A stretch of 34,788 nt of DNA from CBFGTJ01 sp965651815 (GCA_965651815.1 CBFGTJ010000011.1:1-34788), one strand, 5' to 3'. Counted from the stretch's first letter, positions 1-8,379 are shown. The notes: generated by a model not told the origin, from the sequence alone. Numbers and translations are program-made.

Positions 1-1027
1 GGTCGTGCGCCTCGTAGCGGCCCCGCGACCGGGTGACCGCGATCGGTCGCGACACGACCCGCCCCCCGAGCAGCTGCACCATCGGCTCGGGCGAGCAGCC
101 GACCAGGGTCAGCTCCTCCTCGCGCACGTAGAACATGTACGGGCTCGGGTTCACCTGGCGCAGCACCCGGTACACGTCGAGGGGGTCCGCGGTGGTCTCG
201 AGGTCGAAGCGCTGCGACAGCACGACCTGGAAGATGTCGCCGGCGAGGATGTGCTCGCGGGCGACCTCCACGGCCTGCCGGAAGCCCTCCGGGGTCATCG
301 ACGAGCGGACCTCCGGGTCGATGTCCGCCGCGGGCGGCGGCACCAGGGGCTCGTCGAGCGGCACCGCACCGTCGAGGGCCATGCGGTCGAGGCGCTCCAC
401 GGCGTCGTCGTAGCAGCGGTCGAGCGCCGCGGCGTCGGCGCCGTCGGGCACGAACGCGTTCACGACGAGCGTGACGCGCTGGTGGAAGTGGTCGTACGCG
501 GCGAGCTCACCGATCACCGACAGCACCGCGTCGGGGCGGCCGTGGTCGTCGGGCGGCGCGTCCGGCAGGCGCTCGACCTCGCGGACCACGTCGTAGCCGA
601 GGTACCCGACCACCCCCGAGTGCAGGGGCGGGAGGACGTCCGCGGTGTCGCCGAGCTCGTCGGCGGACGGTGCACGGTGGTGCTCGAGCAGCACCTCGAG
701 CGCGGCGAGCACCCCGCGGTCCAGCGGCACCGCGTCGGGCAGCTCGCCGGTCGCGGTCACCTGCAGGCCACGGGCGACGAGCCTCGCCCGGGGGTCTCGG
801 CCGACGAAGGACCAGCGGCCCCACTTGCCGCCGTGGTCCACGGACTCCAGCAGGAACCCCGGACGCCCCTCCGAGTCGTCGCCGCAGAGCCGCATGAACG
901 CCGCGACCGGTGTGGTCATGTCCGCGAGGAGGGTGCGCCACACCGGCACCACCCGGTGCGACGCCGCGAGGCGGTGGAAGGTGGCGCGGTCGGGCGACGC
1001 CGCCCCGGCGGCGTCGAGGTCAGCCAC
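1..1027 (-). CDS. trpE: Anthranilate synthase component I, 3' end beyond window
   Basis: Makes anthranilate from chorismate with a glutaminase partner, the first committed step of tryptophan synthesis. About 342 residues are present; the C-terminal chorismate-binding part continues past position 1. Visible family features are the LLES tryptophan-binding motif (residues about 59-62, in FLLESVDHGG), the second regulatory segment NPSPYMFY (about 293-300), and the helix AREHILAGDIFQVVLSQRF leading into the catalytic domain. Both feedback motifs look intact, so inhibition by tryptophan is expected. The GTG start (1027-1025) overlaps the hisI stop by 8 nt, so trpE is probably translationally coupled to hisI. 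PabB is the main alternative; the regulatory motifs and the his-trpE order familiar from mycobacteria favour TrpE. Confidence 0.93.
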   Translation of the reverse strand, partial: MADLDAAGAASPDRATFHRLAASHRVVPVWRTLLADMTTPVAAFMRLCGDDSEGRPGFLLESVDHGGKWGRWSFVGRDPRARLVARGLQVTATGELPDAVPLDRGVLAALEVLLEHHRAPSADELGDTADVLPPLHSGVVGYLGYDVVREVERLPDAPPDDHGRPDAVLSVIGELAAYDHFHQRVTLVVNAFVPDGADAAALDRCYDDAVERLDRMALDGAVPLDEPLVPPPAADIDPEVRSSMTPEGFRQAVEVAREHILAGDIFQVVLSQRFDLETTADPLDVYRVLRQVNPSPYMFYVREEELTLVGCSPEPMVQLLGGRVVSRPIAVTRSRGRYEAHD

Positions 1028-1385
1028 CGAAGGCCCGGAAGAAGCAGGAGTGCTCGCCGGTGTGGCACGCACCCCGGCCCTCCTGCTCCACCTCGAACAG
1101 CAGCGTGTCGCCGTCGCAGTCGTACCAGGCCCGGCGGATGAACTGCCGGTCGCCCGAGGTGTCGCCCTTGCGCCACACCTCCTGGCGCGAGCGCGACCAG
1201 AACACGGTCCGACCCTGCTCGAGGCTCATGCGGAGGGTCTCCGCGTTCATCCACGCCATCATCAGCACGTCCCGGCTCCCGACCTCCTGCACGATCGCGG
1301 GGACGAGCCCGTCGGCGTCGTAGCGGATGCGGTCGAGGTCCTCCTCGCGGACCTCGATCGGTGTCACCTGCGGGGCTTCGGCCAT
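1020..1385 (-). CDS. hisI: Phosphoribosyl-AMP cyclohydrolase
   Basis: Opens the adenine ring of phosphoribosyl-AMP in the third step of histidine synthesis; cytoplasmic, Zn/Mg dependent. The 121-residue protein is the monofunctional HisI form, with no HisE domain. Family motifs are VLMMAWMN, the segment GRTVFWSRSRQEVWRKGDTSG, the metal-ligand region WYDCDGDTLLFEV, and the C-terminal GACHTGEHSCFFR with its two cysteines. I prefer ATG at 1385 (MAEAPQV) over the in-frame ATG at 1394, because TACGAT (1398-1393) lies 7 nt upstream of 1385 exactly like the -10 boxes of other apparently leaderless genes here, and neither ATG has a Shine-Dalgarno. It follows the GroES-like gene by 34 nt and overlaps trpE. 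HisE must be encoded elsewhere. Confidence 0.95.
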   Translation of the reverse strand: MAEAPQVTPIEVREEDLDRIRYDADGLVPAIVQEVGSRDVLMMAWMNAETLRMSLEQGRTVFWSRSRQEVWRKGDTSGDRQFIRRAWYDCDGDTLLFEVEQEGRGACHTGEHSCFFRAFGG

Positions 1386-1392
1386 GGGGGCC

Positions 1393-1398
1393 ATCGTA
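1393..1398 (-). promoter_or_regulatory. -10 box for hisI (leaderless)
   Basis: TACGAT on the minus strand, with a 7-nt gap to the ATG at 1385. It fits actinobacterial TANNNT and would start the mRNA at or next to the start codon. No -35 was identified. It suggests an internal promoter giving hisI-trpE its own transcript inside the his operon. Confidence 0.45.
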
Positions 1399-1419
1399 GG
1401 AGGCGACCGGGAGGCCCGA

Positions 1420-1845
1420 TCACAGGTACAGGCCGGTGTGCCCCTCCTCGAGGCGCTCCGACGCGAGCGCGTGCACGTCGCGCTCGCGCAGGATGATGTA
1501 GGTCTCGCTGCGAACCTCGACCTCGTGGACGTCCTCGGGGTTGAACAGGACGTGGTCGCCCTCCTGCACCGCCCGCACGTTGGGACCGACCGCCCGTGCC
1601 TCGGCCCACGCGAGCCGCTTGCCCAGCTGCGCGGTCGCGGGGATGAGGATGCCGCCGCTGGACCGGCGCTCCTCGTCCGCGTTGTCGAGCTTGACCAGCA
1701 GGCGGTCGTTCAGCATGCGGATCGGCAGCTTCTCGTAGCCCCGACGGGTCGAGTCCCCGGGGGCCTCGTCGCCCTGCCGGGCGGGGCCGCCGGCCGCGGG
1801 CTCGCTCGTGGTCGGGTCGGACGTGCTCTGGTCGGGGTCGCTCAT
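1420..1845 (-). CDS. GroES/Cpn10-like protein with disordered N-terminal extension
   Basis: A 141-residue protein whose residues about 41-127 match the chaperonin-10 fold: LPIRMLNDRLLVKL, then SSGGILIP in the place of the GroES mobile loop that binds GroEL, then EGDHVLFNP and ETYIILRERDVHAL. Residues 1-38 are rich in S, T, D, P, G and A, have no hydrophobic core, and look disordered; standard GroES (about 97 residues) has no such tail. No groEL is adjacent. The ATG overlaps the stop of the upstream oxidoreductase (ATGA), so the two are co-translated within the his operon. It may be a paralogue that works with GroEL or a Cpn10-fold protein with another role; the sequence does not decide. The fold is secure, the function is not. 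Confidence 0.85.
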   Translation of the reverse strand: MSDPDQSTSDPTTSEPAAGGPARQGDEAPGDSTRRGYEKLPIRMLNDRLLVKLDNADEERRSSGGILIPATAQLGKRLAWAEARAVGPNVRAVQEGDHVLFNPEDVHEVEVRSETYIILRERDVHALASERLEEGHTGLYL

Positions 1846-2807
1846 GATCCGCCCACGGTACCGCCCGATGCCATGCGGCCGGTCTCGGGCAGGACACGCT
1901 CCGCGACGAGGTCCAGGTGCTCGAGGTCGTCGAGGTCGAGCACCTGCAGGTAGACGCGGCTGATCCCGATCGCCGCGAACCGCTCGAGCTTGGAGAGCAC
2001 CTCCTCGGGGGTGCCCGCGAGGCCGTTCTGGCGCAGCTCGTCGACCTCGCGGCCGATCGCGTCCGCACGCCGGCGCACCTCGGCCTCGTCGGCACCGCAG
2101 CACAGGACCTGGGCGGCGGTGCGGCGCACCTCGGCGGGGTCCCGACCGACGTCGCGGCACGCCCGGTCGATGTTCTCCTGGAGCCCCGCGGTGGTGTCGG
2201 GATCCGCGAACGGCACGTTGTACTCCGCGGCGAACCGGGCGACGAGCGACGGGGTGCGGCGGGGACCGAACCCGCCGATGATCACCGGCGGCCCGGGCCG
2301 CTGCGCCGGCTTGGGCAGCGCGGGCGAGTCGGTGACCGGCCACCAGCGCCCCTCGTGGGAGAACGTCTCGCCCTGCGGGGTGGCCCACAGGCCCGTGATG
2401 ATCTCCAGCTGCTCCTCGAGCCGGTCGAACCGCTCGCCGGTGGGAGGGAACGGCACGCCGTAGGCGGAGTGCTCGGCGTCGTACCAGCCCGCGCCGATCC
2501 CGAGCTCGACCCGGCCGCCCGACATCGCGTCCACCTGCGCGACCTGCACGGCGAGCATGCCGGGGTGGCGGAAGGTCGCGGACGTGACGAGCGTGCCGAG
2601 GCGGATGCGGGAGGTCTCCCGGGCGATGGCGCCCAGGGTGACCCACGAATCGGTGGGGCCGGGGAGGCCGGACACGTCGCCCATCTTGAGGAAGTGGTCG
2701 GATCGGAAGAACGCGTCGAAGCCGAGGTCCTCGGCCCGGCGTGCGACGGCGAGCTGCTGCTCGTAGGTGGCGCCCTGCTGGGGCTCGACGAAGATGCGCA
2801 GGTCCAT
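1842..2807 (-). CDS. LLM-class F420-dependent oxidoreductase
   Basis: A 321-residue luciferase-like (bacterial luciferase TIM-barrel) flavin/F420 oxidoreductase. Visible features are the N-terminal strand MDLRIFVEPQ, the AEDLGFDAFFRSDHF segment, SRIRLGTLVTS, the cofactor-region motif GRVELGIGAGW, and PPVIIGGFGPRRTPSLVARFA, typical of the actinobacterial F420 subgroup. The substrate cannot be told from sequence. The gene sits between hisF and the GroES-like gene, 43 nt after hisF and overlapping the next start by 4 nt. A TACGGT box 7 nt before the ATG suggests its own leaderless promoter, so it may not depend on his transcription. FMN use instead of F420 is possible. Confidence 0.88.
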   Translation of the reverse strand: MDLRIFVEPQQGATYEQQLAVARRAEDLGFDAFFRSDHFLKMGDVSGLPGPTDSWVTLGAIARETSRIRLGTLVTSATFRHPGMLAVQVAQVDAMSGGRVELGIGAGWYDAEHSAYGVPFPPTGERFDRLEEQLEIITGLWATPQGETFSHEGRWWPVTDSPALPKPAQRPGPPVIIGGFGPRRTPSLVARFAAEYNVPFADPDTTAGLQENIDRACRDVGRDPAEVRRTAAQVLCCGADEAEVRRRADAIGREVDELRQNGLAGTPEEVLSKLERFAAIGISRVYLQVLDLDDLEHLDLVAERVLPETGRMASGGTVGGS

Positions 2808-2814
2808 GCGACCG

Positions 2815-2820
2815 ACCGTA
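2815..2820 (-). promoter_or_regulatory. -10 box for the LLM oxidoreductase (leaderless)
   Basis: TACGGT on the minus strand with a 7-nt gap to the ATG at 2807, and no Shine-Dalgarno between them. The same box and spacing precede nth and menH. Confidence 0.45.
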
Positions 2821-2850
2821 CCGCCGACGGGACCCGGCGAACGGCGCGCC

Positions 2851-3618
2851 TCAGGTGACGGGCCGGACGGTGATGCCCGCCGCGGCCATGGCCTCCTTCG
2901 CCTCCGCGATCGACAGCTCCCCGAAGTGGAACACCGAGGCGGCCAGCACCGCGTCGGCGCCGCCCTCGAGCACCCCCTCGACGAGGTGGTCGACGGAGCC
3001 GACCCCGCCGGACGCGATCACCGGCACGTCGCACGCCTCGGTCACCGCGCGGGTCAGCTCGAGGTCGAAGCCGTCCTTGGTGCCGTCGCGGTCCATCGAG
3101 GTGAGCAGGATCTCCCCGGCGCCCTCGGCCGCCACGCGCTCGGCCCACTCGACCGCGTCGATGCCGGTCGGCCGGCGTCCGCCGTGGGTGAACACCTCCC
3201 ACCCGGGCCCGTCGTGGCGGGAGCGGGCGTCGATCGCGACCACGACGCACTGGGCGCCGAACTCGCCGGCGATCTCGGCCACGAGCTCGGGTCGCTCCAC
3301 CGAGGCGGTGTTCACGGCCACCTTGTCGGCACCCGCGCGCAGCAGCTTCCTGGCGTCCTCGACGCTGCGGACCCCACCACCGACCGTGAGGGGGATGAAC
3401 ACCTCGTCCGCGGTCCGGGCGACCACGTCGACGATCGTGTCGCGTGCGTCGGAGGAGGCGGTGATGTCGAGGAACACCAGCTCGTCCGCGCCCTCGAGGT
3501 CGTAGCGGGCGGCGAGCTCCACGGGGTCGCCCGCGTCGCGCAGGTCCACGAAGTTCACGCCCTTGACCACCCGGCCGCCGTCGACGTCCAGGCACGGGAT
3601 CACGCGTGCGGTCCTCAC
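2851..3618 (-). CDS. hisF: Imidazole glycerol phosphate synthase, cyclase subunit
   Basis: Forms imidazole glycerol phosphate and AICAR from PRFAR using ammonia channelled from HisH. The 255-residue (beta/alpha)8 barrel keeps both catalytic aspartates, D11 (VIPCLD) and D130 (VVVAIDA), and the phosphate-binding loops TVGGGVRS and ASGGVGS. Length is normal. The GTG start at 3618 overlaps the hisA stop as GTGA, so translation is coupled. The gene following HisF in the operon is not a his gene but an F420-type oxidoreductase. Confidence 0.97.
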   Translation of the reverse strand: MRTARVIPCLDVDGGRVVKGVNFVDLRDAGDPVELAARYDLEGADELVFLDITASSDARDTIVDVVARTADEVFIPLTVGGGVRSVEDARKLLRAGADKVAVNTASVERPELVAEIAGEFGAQCVVVAIDARSRHDGPGWEVFTHGGRRPTGIDAVEWAERVAAEGAGEILLTSMDRDGTKDGFDLELTRAVTEACDVPVIASGGVGSVDHLVEGVLEGGADAVLAASVFHFGELSIAEAKEAMAAAGITVRPVT

Positions 3619-4361
3619 GGGGCACCTCCGGGTCGCGCACCGGTGCAGACCTGCACCGCCTCGGTCACGCTGAACGCGCCCTCGTAGAGCGCACGGCCGG
3701 TGATGACCCCCGACAGCCGCCGCCCGGCGCGCTCGAGGCCCGCGAGCTTCCGCAGGTCGTCGAGGCTGCCCACCCCGCCGGAGGCGATGACGGGGACCTC
3801 GGTCGCGCCGAGCACCTCCGCGAGCCCGTCCAGGTCGGGGCCCTCGAGGGTGCCGTCGCGGCCGATCTCGGTGACCACGAGCGCCGCCACCCCGGCGTCG
3901 GAGAAGGCGCGGGCCAGGTCGATGACGTCGGCGCCCGAGCCCTCCAACCAGCCGCGCACCGCGACCTCGCGCCCGCGGGCGTCCAGCCCGACCGCGACGG
4001 GGTGGCGCGCGGCGAGGCGCCGCACGAGCGCCGGGTCCTCGATCGCCGCGGTGCCCAGCACGACGCGGGCGACGCCGGCGGAGAACAGCGCGTCGGCCGC
4101 GGCCTCGTCGCGCACGCCGCCACCGGCCTGCACCGGCACCGACACGGCGGCCGCGATCGACGCGACCACGTCGCGGTTGACCGGCTCACCGGTCCGGGCG
4201 GCATCGAGGTCGACCACGTGGATCCACGGCGCGCCGGCCGCCTCGAACGAGCGCGCCTGGGCGATCGGGTCGTCGCCGTAGACGGTCTCGCGGTCGTAGT
4301 CGCCCTGGTAGAGGCGCACGCAGCGCCCACCGAGCAGGTCGATCGCCGGGTAGAGGTCCAT
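3615..4361 (-). CDS. hisA: ProFAR isomerase, probably bifunctional PriA (HisA/TrpF)
   Basis: Isomerises ProFAR to PRFAR in histidine synthesis. The 248-residue (beta/alpha)8 barrel has catalytic aspartates D8 (PAIDLLGG), D127 (VGLDARG) and D169 (IGRDGTL), and phosphate loops QAGGGVR and ASGGVGS. Residues 136-138 read R-G-W. In actinobacterial PriA, which also does the TrpF reaction of tryptophan synthesis, this site is R-G-W, whereas HisA-only enzymes typically have S-G-W. Dual activity is therefore likely but inferred. A good Shine-Dalgarno (GGAGGAG) precedes the ATG at 4361, which overlaps the hisH stop by one base (TGATG); the 3' end overlaps hisF by 4 nt. Confidence 0.95.
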   Translation of the reverse strand: MDLYPAIDLLGGRCVRLYQGDYDRETVYGDDPIAQARSFEAAGAPWIHVVDLDAARTGEPVNRDVVASIAAAVSVPVQAGGGVRDEAAADALFSAGVARVVLGTAAIEDPALVRRLAARHPVAVGLDARGREVAVRGWLEGSGADVIDLARAFSDAGVAALVVTEIGRDGTLEGPDLDGLAEVLGATEVPVIASGGVGSLDDLRKLAGLERAGRRLSGVITGRALYEGAFSVTEAVQVCTGARPGGAP

Positions 4362-5020
4362 CAACTCCTCCCGCGGTCCGCGACGGAGCGGGCGCCGGCC
4401 GCGAGCCGCACGAAGTTGCCGAGCACGGCGAGCCCCGTGGCCCCCGACTTCTCGGGGTGGAACTGGGTGGCGAACACCTGCTCCCGCTGGACCGCCGCGG
4501 TGACGGGCCCGCCGTAGTCGCAGGTCGCGATCACGTCCGCGGTCGCCTCCGCCGCGTAGGAGTGCACGAAGTACACCCAGGGGTCCTCGCCGAGCCCCTC
4601 GAGCAGCGGCGACTCGGTCAGCTGGTGCAGGCGGTTCCACTGCATCTGCGGGTGCTTCACCCCAGGAGGGAGCCGCCGCACGGTCCCCGGCAGCACGCCG
4701 AGCCCCGCGACGCCCGGTGACTCCTCGGAGCCGTCGTAGAGGAGCTGCATACCCACGCAGATCCCCAGGAACGGCCGGCCGGAGGCCACCGCCTCCAGCG
4801 TCGGCCCGTCGAGCCCGGCGCGGCGCAGCGCCTCGCGGCACGGACCGAACGCCCCGACGCCCGGCAGGACCACCCCGTCGGCCGCGGCGATCACCTCGGG
4901 GTCCGCGGTCAGGGTCGCGTCCGCGCCCAGGTGCTGGAAGGCCTTCTCCGCCGAGCGCAGGTTGCCGATGCCGTAGTCGAGCACCGCGATGCGCGCGGGC
5001 GGCTCCGCCACGCGGCTCAC
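4361..5020 (-). CDS. hisH: Imidazole glycerol phosphate synthase, glutaminase subunit
   Basis: Class I glutamine amidotransferase that supplies ammonia to HisF. From the GTG at 5020 the protein has 219 residues, with nucleophile C88 in GICVGMQLL, the H188/E190 pair in QFHPEKS, the early strand IAVLDYGIGN, and the VLPGVGAFG oxyanion region. An alternative GTG at 5011 is in frame (3 codons later) and preceded by a weak GGTGAG; the choice is uncertain. It lies 37 nt after hisB and overlaps hisA by one base. Unlike the mycobacterial order, no inositol monophosphatase gene lies between hisA and hisF. Confidence 0.95.
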   Translation of the reverse strand: MSRVAEPPARIAVLDYGIGNLRSAEKAFQHLGADATLTADPEVIAAADGVVLPGVGAFGPCREALRRAGLDGPTLEAVASGRPFLGICVGMQLLYDGSEESPGVAGLGVLPGTVRRLPPGVKHPQMQWNRLHQLTESPLLEGLGEDPWVYFVHSYAAEATADVIATCDYGGPVTAAVQREQVFATQFHPEKSGATGLAVLGNFVRLAAGARSVADRGRS

Positions 5021-5057
5021 CGTCGGTCGGTGCGGCCGGCGCGGTCGGCGCCCCGGC

Positions 5058-5648
5058 TCACAGCACGCCCTTGGTCGACGGGACCCCGGTCCCCTCGAGG
5101 CGCACCGCGTCGCGCAGCGCCCGGGCCACGCCCTTCGCGGAGGCCTCGAGGATGTGGTGGGTGTTGCGGCCACGCACCATCGTCAGGTGGAGGGTGATGC
5201 CCGCGGAGGTGACGAAGGCCCGCCAGAACTCCTCCATCAGCTGGGGGTCGAACGGCGGCTCGCCGAGGATCTTCACGCCCGGGGGGTCGATCTCGTAGTG
5301 CAGGTACGGGCGGCCCGACAGGTCCACCACCGCCTCGACGAGCGCCTCGTCGAGCGGGACCCGCACGGACGCGAACCGCCGGACGCCGGCCTTGTCGCCC
5401 AGCGCCTCCGCCAGCGTCGCCCCGAGCAGGATGCCGGTGTCCTCCACCGTGTGGTGCGCGTCGATGTGGAGGTCGCCCTTCGCCGCGACGCGCAGGTCCA
5501 TGCCGCCGTGCCGGCCCAGCTGGTCGAGCATGTGGTCGAAGAAGGGCAGGCCGGTGCTGCAGTCGGTCCGTCCGGTGCCGTCGACGTCGAGCTCGATCTC
5601 GATGTCGGTCTCGCCGGTGGTGCGGGATCGCGTCGCGGTGCGGTTCAT
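5058..5648 (-). CDS. hisB: Imidazoleglycerol-phosphate dehydratase
   Basis: Mn-dependent dehydration of imidazole glycerol phosphate to imidazole acetol phosphate. The 196-residue protein is the monofunctional form, without the N-terminal phosphatase domain of E. coli HisB. Both metal-binding motifs are present: DAHHTVED (H65, H66, E69) and NTHHILEA (H164, H165, E168). The FFDHML segment (about 36-41) is also typical. The histidinol-phosphate phosphatase must be supplied elsewhere. Start ATG at 5648 lies 13 nt after the hisC stop. Confidence 0.97.
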   Translation of the reverse strand: MNRTATRSRTTGETDIEIELDVDGTGRTDCSTGLPFFDHMLDQLGRHGGMDLRVAAKGDLHIDAHHTVEDTGILLGATLAEALGDKAGVRRFASVRVPLDEALVEAVVDLSGRPYLHYEIDPPGVKILGEPPFDPQLMEEFWRAFVTSAGITLHLTMVRGRNTHHILEASAKGVARALRDAVRLEGTGVPSTKGVL

Positions 5649-5661
5649 CCGGCCAAGGTTC

Positions 5662-6762
5662 TCACAGTGCGACCACGCCCAGCACCTCGCCCAGGGCGGC
5701 GAGGAACGCCTCGTTCTCCGCGCGCGTGCCCACCGTCACGCGGAGGCACCCCTCGAGGCGCGGCCACGAGGCGCAGTTGCGCACCAGCACCGAGCGCTCG
5801 ACCAGCTCGGACCACACCCGCGCGCCGTCGCGGCCCGTCGGGCGGAACAGCACGAAGTTGGCGCCCGAGGGCCACTGCTCGACCGGAAGGCGGGCGAGGC
5901 CCTCGACCAGCCGCTCGCGCTCGGCGACCAGCCGCTCGACGCGGGCCTCCATCTCGGGCAGGTGGTCGAGCGCGAGCTGCCCGGCGATCTGGGTGATCGA
6001 GTCGAGGTGGTACGGCAGCACGACCTTCTCGAGCTCCGCCACCACCCAGGTCGGCCCGACGAGGTACCCGAGGCGCAGGGCCGCGGCCGACCACGTCTTG
6101 GAGTAGGTGCGGGTCACCACCACCGGCGCGTCCTCGTGCACCAGCGCCTGGGCGGACCAGCGGGCGAACTGCCCGTAGGCCTCGTCGACCACCAGCAGCC
6201 CGTCGACCCGCTCGACGGCCTCGAGCAGCACCCGGACCGTCGCCTCGTCCTCGACCCGTCCGGTCGGGTTGTTCGGCGAGCACAGGAACGTGATGACCGG
6301 GCGGTGCTGCTCGACCGCCTCCACGGCACGGTCGAGGTCGATCGTGAAGTCCTCGTTGCGGTCGACCTCGACCACTCCCGTCCCCGTCACCTTCGCGATG
6401 TGGGTGTGCAGCGCGTAGGTGGGCTCGAAGCTGAGCGCCCTGCGGCCGGTGCCGCCGTAGGCGAGGCACAGGCTCTGGAGCACCTCGTTGGACCCGTTGG
6501 CAGCGAACACGTTCGCCGCGGTGAGCCCTCCCGGCACGTGGCGGCCCTCGACCTCCGCGAGGCGGGCCCGCAGCGCGCTCGCGGAGCGGTCGGGGTACCG
6601 GTTCCACGCGATCCCGTCGAGCGCGACCTTCAGGGCCGCGACGAACGTCTCCGGGGGAGGTTCGGGCGCCTCGTTGGTGTTGAGGCGCACGTCCACGTCC
6701 ACCTGCGGGGAGTGGTAGCCCTCCATGAGCCGCACGTCGGCCCTGGCCTCCGGCCGGCCCAT
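5662..6762 (-). CDS. hisC: Histidinol-phosphate aminotransferase
   Basis: PLP-dependent transfer of an amino group from glutamate to imidazole acetol phosphate. The 366-residue fold-type I aminotransferase has PNNPTG (about 163-168), D193 in VVDEAYGQF (pairs with the pyridine nitrogen), the Schiff-base lysine K222 in TYSKTWS, and R230 in ALRLGY for phosphate binding. Start ATG at 6762 overlaps the hisD stop by one base (TGATG) and has GGGAGGGG upstream. HisC enzymes of actinobacteria can also serve other aromatic amino acids; that cannot be judged here. Confidence 0.96.
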   Translation of the reverse strand: MGRPEARADVRLMEGYHSPQVDVDVRLNTNEAPEPPPETFVAALKVALDGIAWNRYPDRSASALRARLAEVEGRHVPGGLTAANVFAANGSNEVLQSLCLAYGGTGRRALSFEPTYALHTHIAKVTGTGVVEVDRNEDFTIDLDRAVEAVEQHRPVITFLCSPNNPTGRVEDEATVRVLLEAVERVDGLLVVDEAYGQFARWSAQALVHEDAPVVVTRTYSKTWSAAALRLGYLVGPTWVVAELEKVVLPYHLDSITQIAGQLALDHLPEMEARVERLVAERERLVEGLARLPVEQWPSGANFVLFRPTGRDGARVWSELVERSVLVRNCASWPRLEGCLRVTVGTRAENEAFLAALGEVLGVVAL

Positions 6763-8084
6763 CAGCCCGCCCCTCCCGCCGCCGCGGCGCGGGCGGCGCG
6801 CCGCAGCTCGATCGAGCGGGCGTGCTCGTCGAGCCCCTCGGCACGGGCGAGGACCTCGACCGCGTCGGCGACCCCGTCGTCGTAGGCCGCCTCGTCGACG
6901 GTCACGACGTGGTGGTGCTTGGTGAAGTCGTCGACGGTGAGCGCGGAGGCGAAGCGGGCGGTGCCGTGGGTCGGCAGCACGTGGCTGGGACCCGCGACGT
7001 AGTCGCCGATCGACGCGGGCGACCAGGGCCCGCAGAAGATCGCGCCGGCGTTGCGCACCAACGGCACCAGGCGCTCCGGGTCCGCACAGAGCAGCTCGAG
7101 GTGCTCGGGGGCGACCAGGTCGGCGACCCGGATCGCGGCCTCCGGGGAGTCCACCACGACCGCGTAGCCGCCCTCCGCCAGGGTCGCCTCGATGTCCTCC
7201 CGGCGTGGCGCGGACGCGACGAGACGGGCGACCTGCTCGGTCACCGCGTCGGCCACCGCCTCGTCCCAGGTGATGAGCCACGCGAGGCCGTCGGGGCCGT
7301 GCTCGGCCTGGAGGATCACGTCGACCGCGGCGAGCTCCGGGGGCACGGTGCCGTCCGCGACGACCACCACCTCGCTCGGGCCGGCGAAGGCCGCCGCGAC
7401 GCCCACCGTGCCGGCGACCTCCTGCTTCGCGATCGCCACGTACTTGTTGCCCGGCCCGCAGATCACGTCCACCGGGCGGATCGACTCGGTGCCGTGGGCG
7501 AGCGCGGCGACGGCCTGCGCGCCGCCGACCGCGTACACCTCGTCGACGCCCGCGATCGCGGCCGCGGCGAGGGTGACCGGGGCGACCGAACCCGTCGCCC
7601 GGTCCGGTGGCACGCAGACGACCACCTCCTCGACGCCGGCGACCCGGGCGGGCACCGCGGTCATCAGCAGCGTCGACGGGTACGCGGCCCGGCCGCCCGG
7701 CACGTAGCAGCCCGCGCGGTCGACCGGACGCCGGTAGGAGCGGATGCGCACGCCGTCGGAGGAGTGCTCGACCGGCTCCTGCAGCTGGGCGCGGTGGTGC
7801 GCCGCGATGCGGTCCCGGGCCAGCTCCAGCGCGCCGCGCACCTCGGGGTCGAGCGCCTCGACCGCGGCGTCGAGGTCCTCCCGGGGCACCGCGAGCGAGG
7901 AGAGCTCCACCCCGTCGAAGCGGGCGGTGAGCTCGAACAGCGCACGGTCGCCCCGCTCGCGCACCTCCGCGATGATCGAGCGGACGGCCGCGACGGGCTC
8001 GTCCGCGTCCACCTTCGGGCGCGGGAGGCGCCCCGAGGGGTCCGCCACCCCGCGCAGGTCGAGCCGGTTCAGCACGCCGGTCAC
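6762..8084 (-). CDS. hisD: Histidinol dehydrogenase, first gene of the his operon
   Basis: Zn-dependent, NAD-linked two-step oxidation of histidinol to histidine. The 440-residue protein has likely zinc ligands Q259 and H262 (LQAEHGPDG), D361 (GDYVAG) and H421 (DEHARSIEL), and the catalytic pair E327/H328 (APEHLEL). The GTG start at 8084 heads a run of six tightly packed his genes. I found no convincing TANNNT box or Shine-Dalgarno at this start, so its promoter in the 55 nt to the divergent small ORF is unresolved. Confidence 0.97.
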   Translation of the reverse strand: MTGVLNRLDLRGVADPSGRLPRPKVDADEPVAAVRSIIAEVRERGDRALFELTARFDGVELSSLAVPREDLDAAVEALDPEVRGALELARDRIAAHHRAQLQEPVEHSSDGVRIRSYRRPVDRAGCYVPGGRAAYPSTLLMTAVPARVAGVEEVVVCVPPDRATGSVAPVTLAAAAIAGVDEVYAVGGAQAVAALAHGTESIRPVDVICGPGNKYVAIAKQEVAGTVGVAAAFAGPSEVVVVADGTVPPELAAVDVILQAEHGPDGLAWLITWDEAVADAVTEQVARLVASAPRREDIEATLAEGGYAVVVDSPEAAIRVADLVAPEHLELLCADPERLVPLVRNAGAIFCGPWSPASIGDYVAGPSHVLPTHGTARFASALTVDDFTKHHHVVTVDEAAYDDGVADAVEVLARAEGLDEHARSIELRRAARAAAAGGAG

Positions 8085-8139
8085 GGTACCCAGCGGTCAG
8101 GGGCCCGGCGAACGCGCTCGGGGTGCTAGACCGGCGGCG

Positions 8140-8337
8140 GTGAGCCTCCACGCTGACCTGACCTCGGCCCTCTCCACGCTGGACCAGCTGCTCGAGCGCC
8201 TCGCCGAGGCCGCCGCCGAGGTCGACGGCACGGAGCGCGAGGACCTGCTGGTGGACATCTACGAGGTGGAGCGGCACCTGCGCGCCGCCGCGCGGCGACT
8301 CAACCGGACCGTCGCGAACCTCCCCACCACGGGCTGA
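8140..8337 (+). CDS. Small helical protein of unknown function
   Basis: A 65-residue ORF from a GTG at 8140, divergent from hisD (55 nt apart). The protein is almost entirely amphipathic helix with heptad-like leucines (LSTLDQLLERLAEAA, then a DG turn, then DLLVDIYEVERHLRAAARRL), like a two-helix hairpin or coiled coil. It has no signal peptide or cysteines. TAGACC lies 6 nt before the GTG, a poor -10 because the last base is not T. No family recognised. Coding is supported by the clean helical pattern and by the terminator-like hairpin 43 nt downstream, but not proven. Confidence 0.6.
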   Translation: MSLHADLTSALSTLDQLLERLAEAAAEVDGTEREDLLVDIYEVERHLRAAARRLNRTVANLPTTG

Positions 8338-8379
8338 CCGGGCACACGCCCCGAACGACGGGACCACGCCCCGAAAGAA

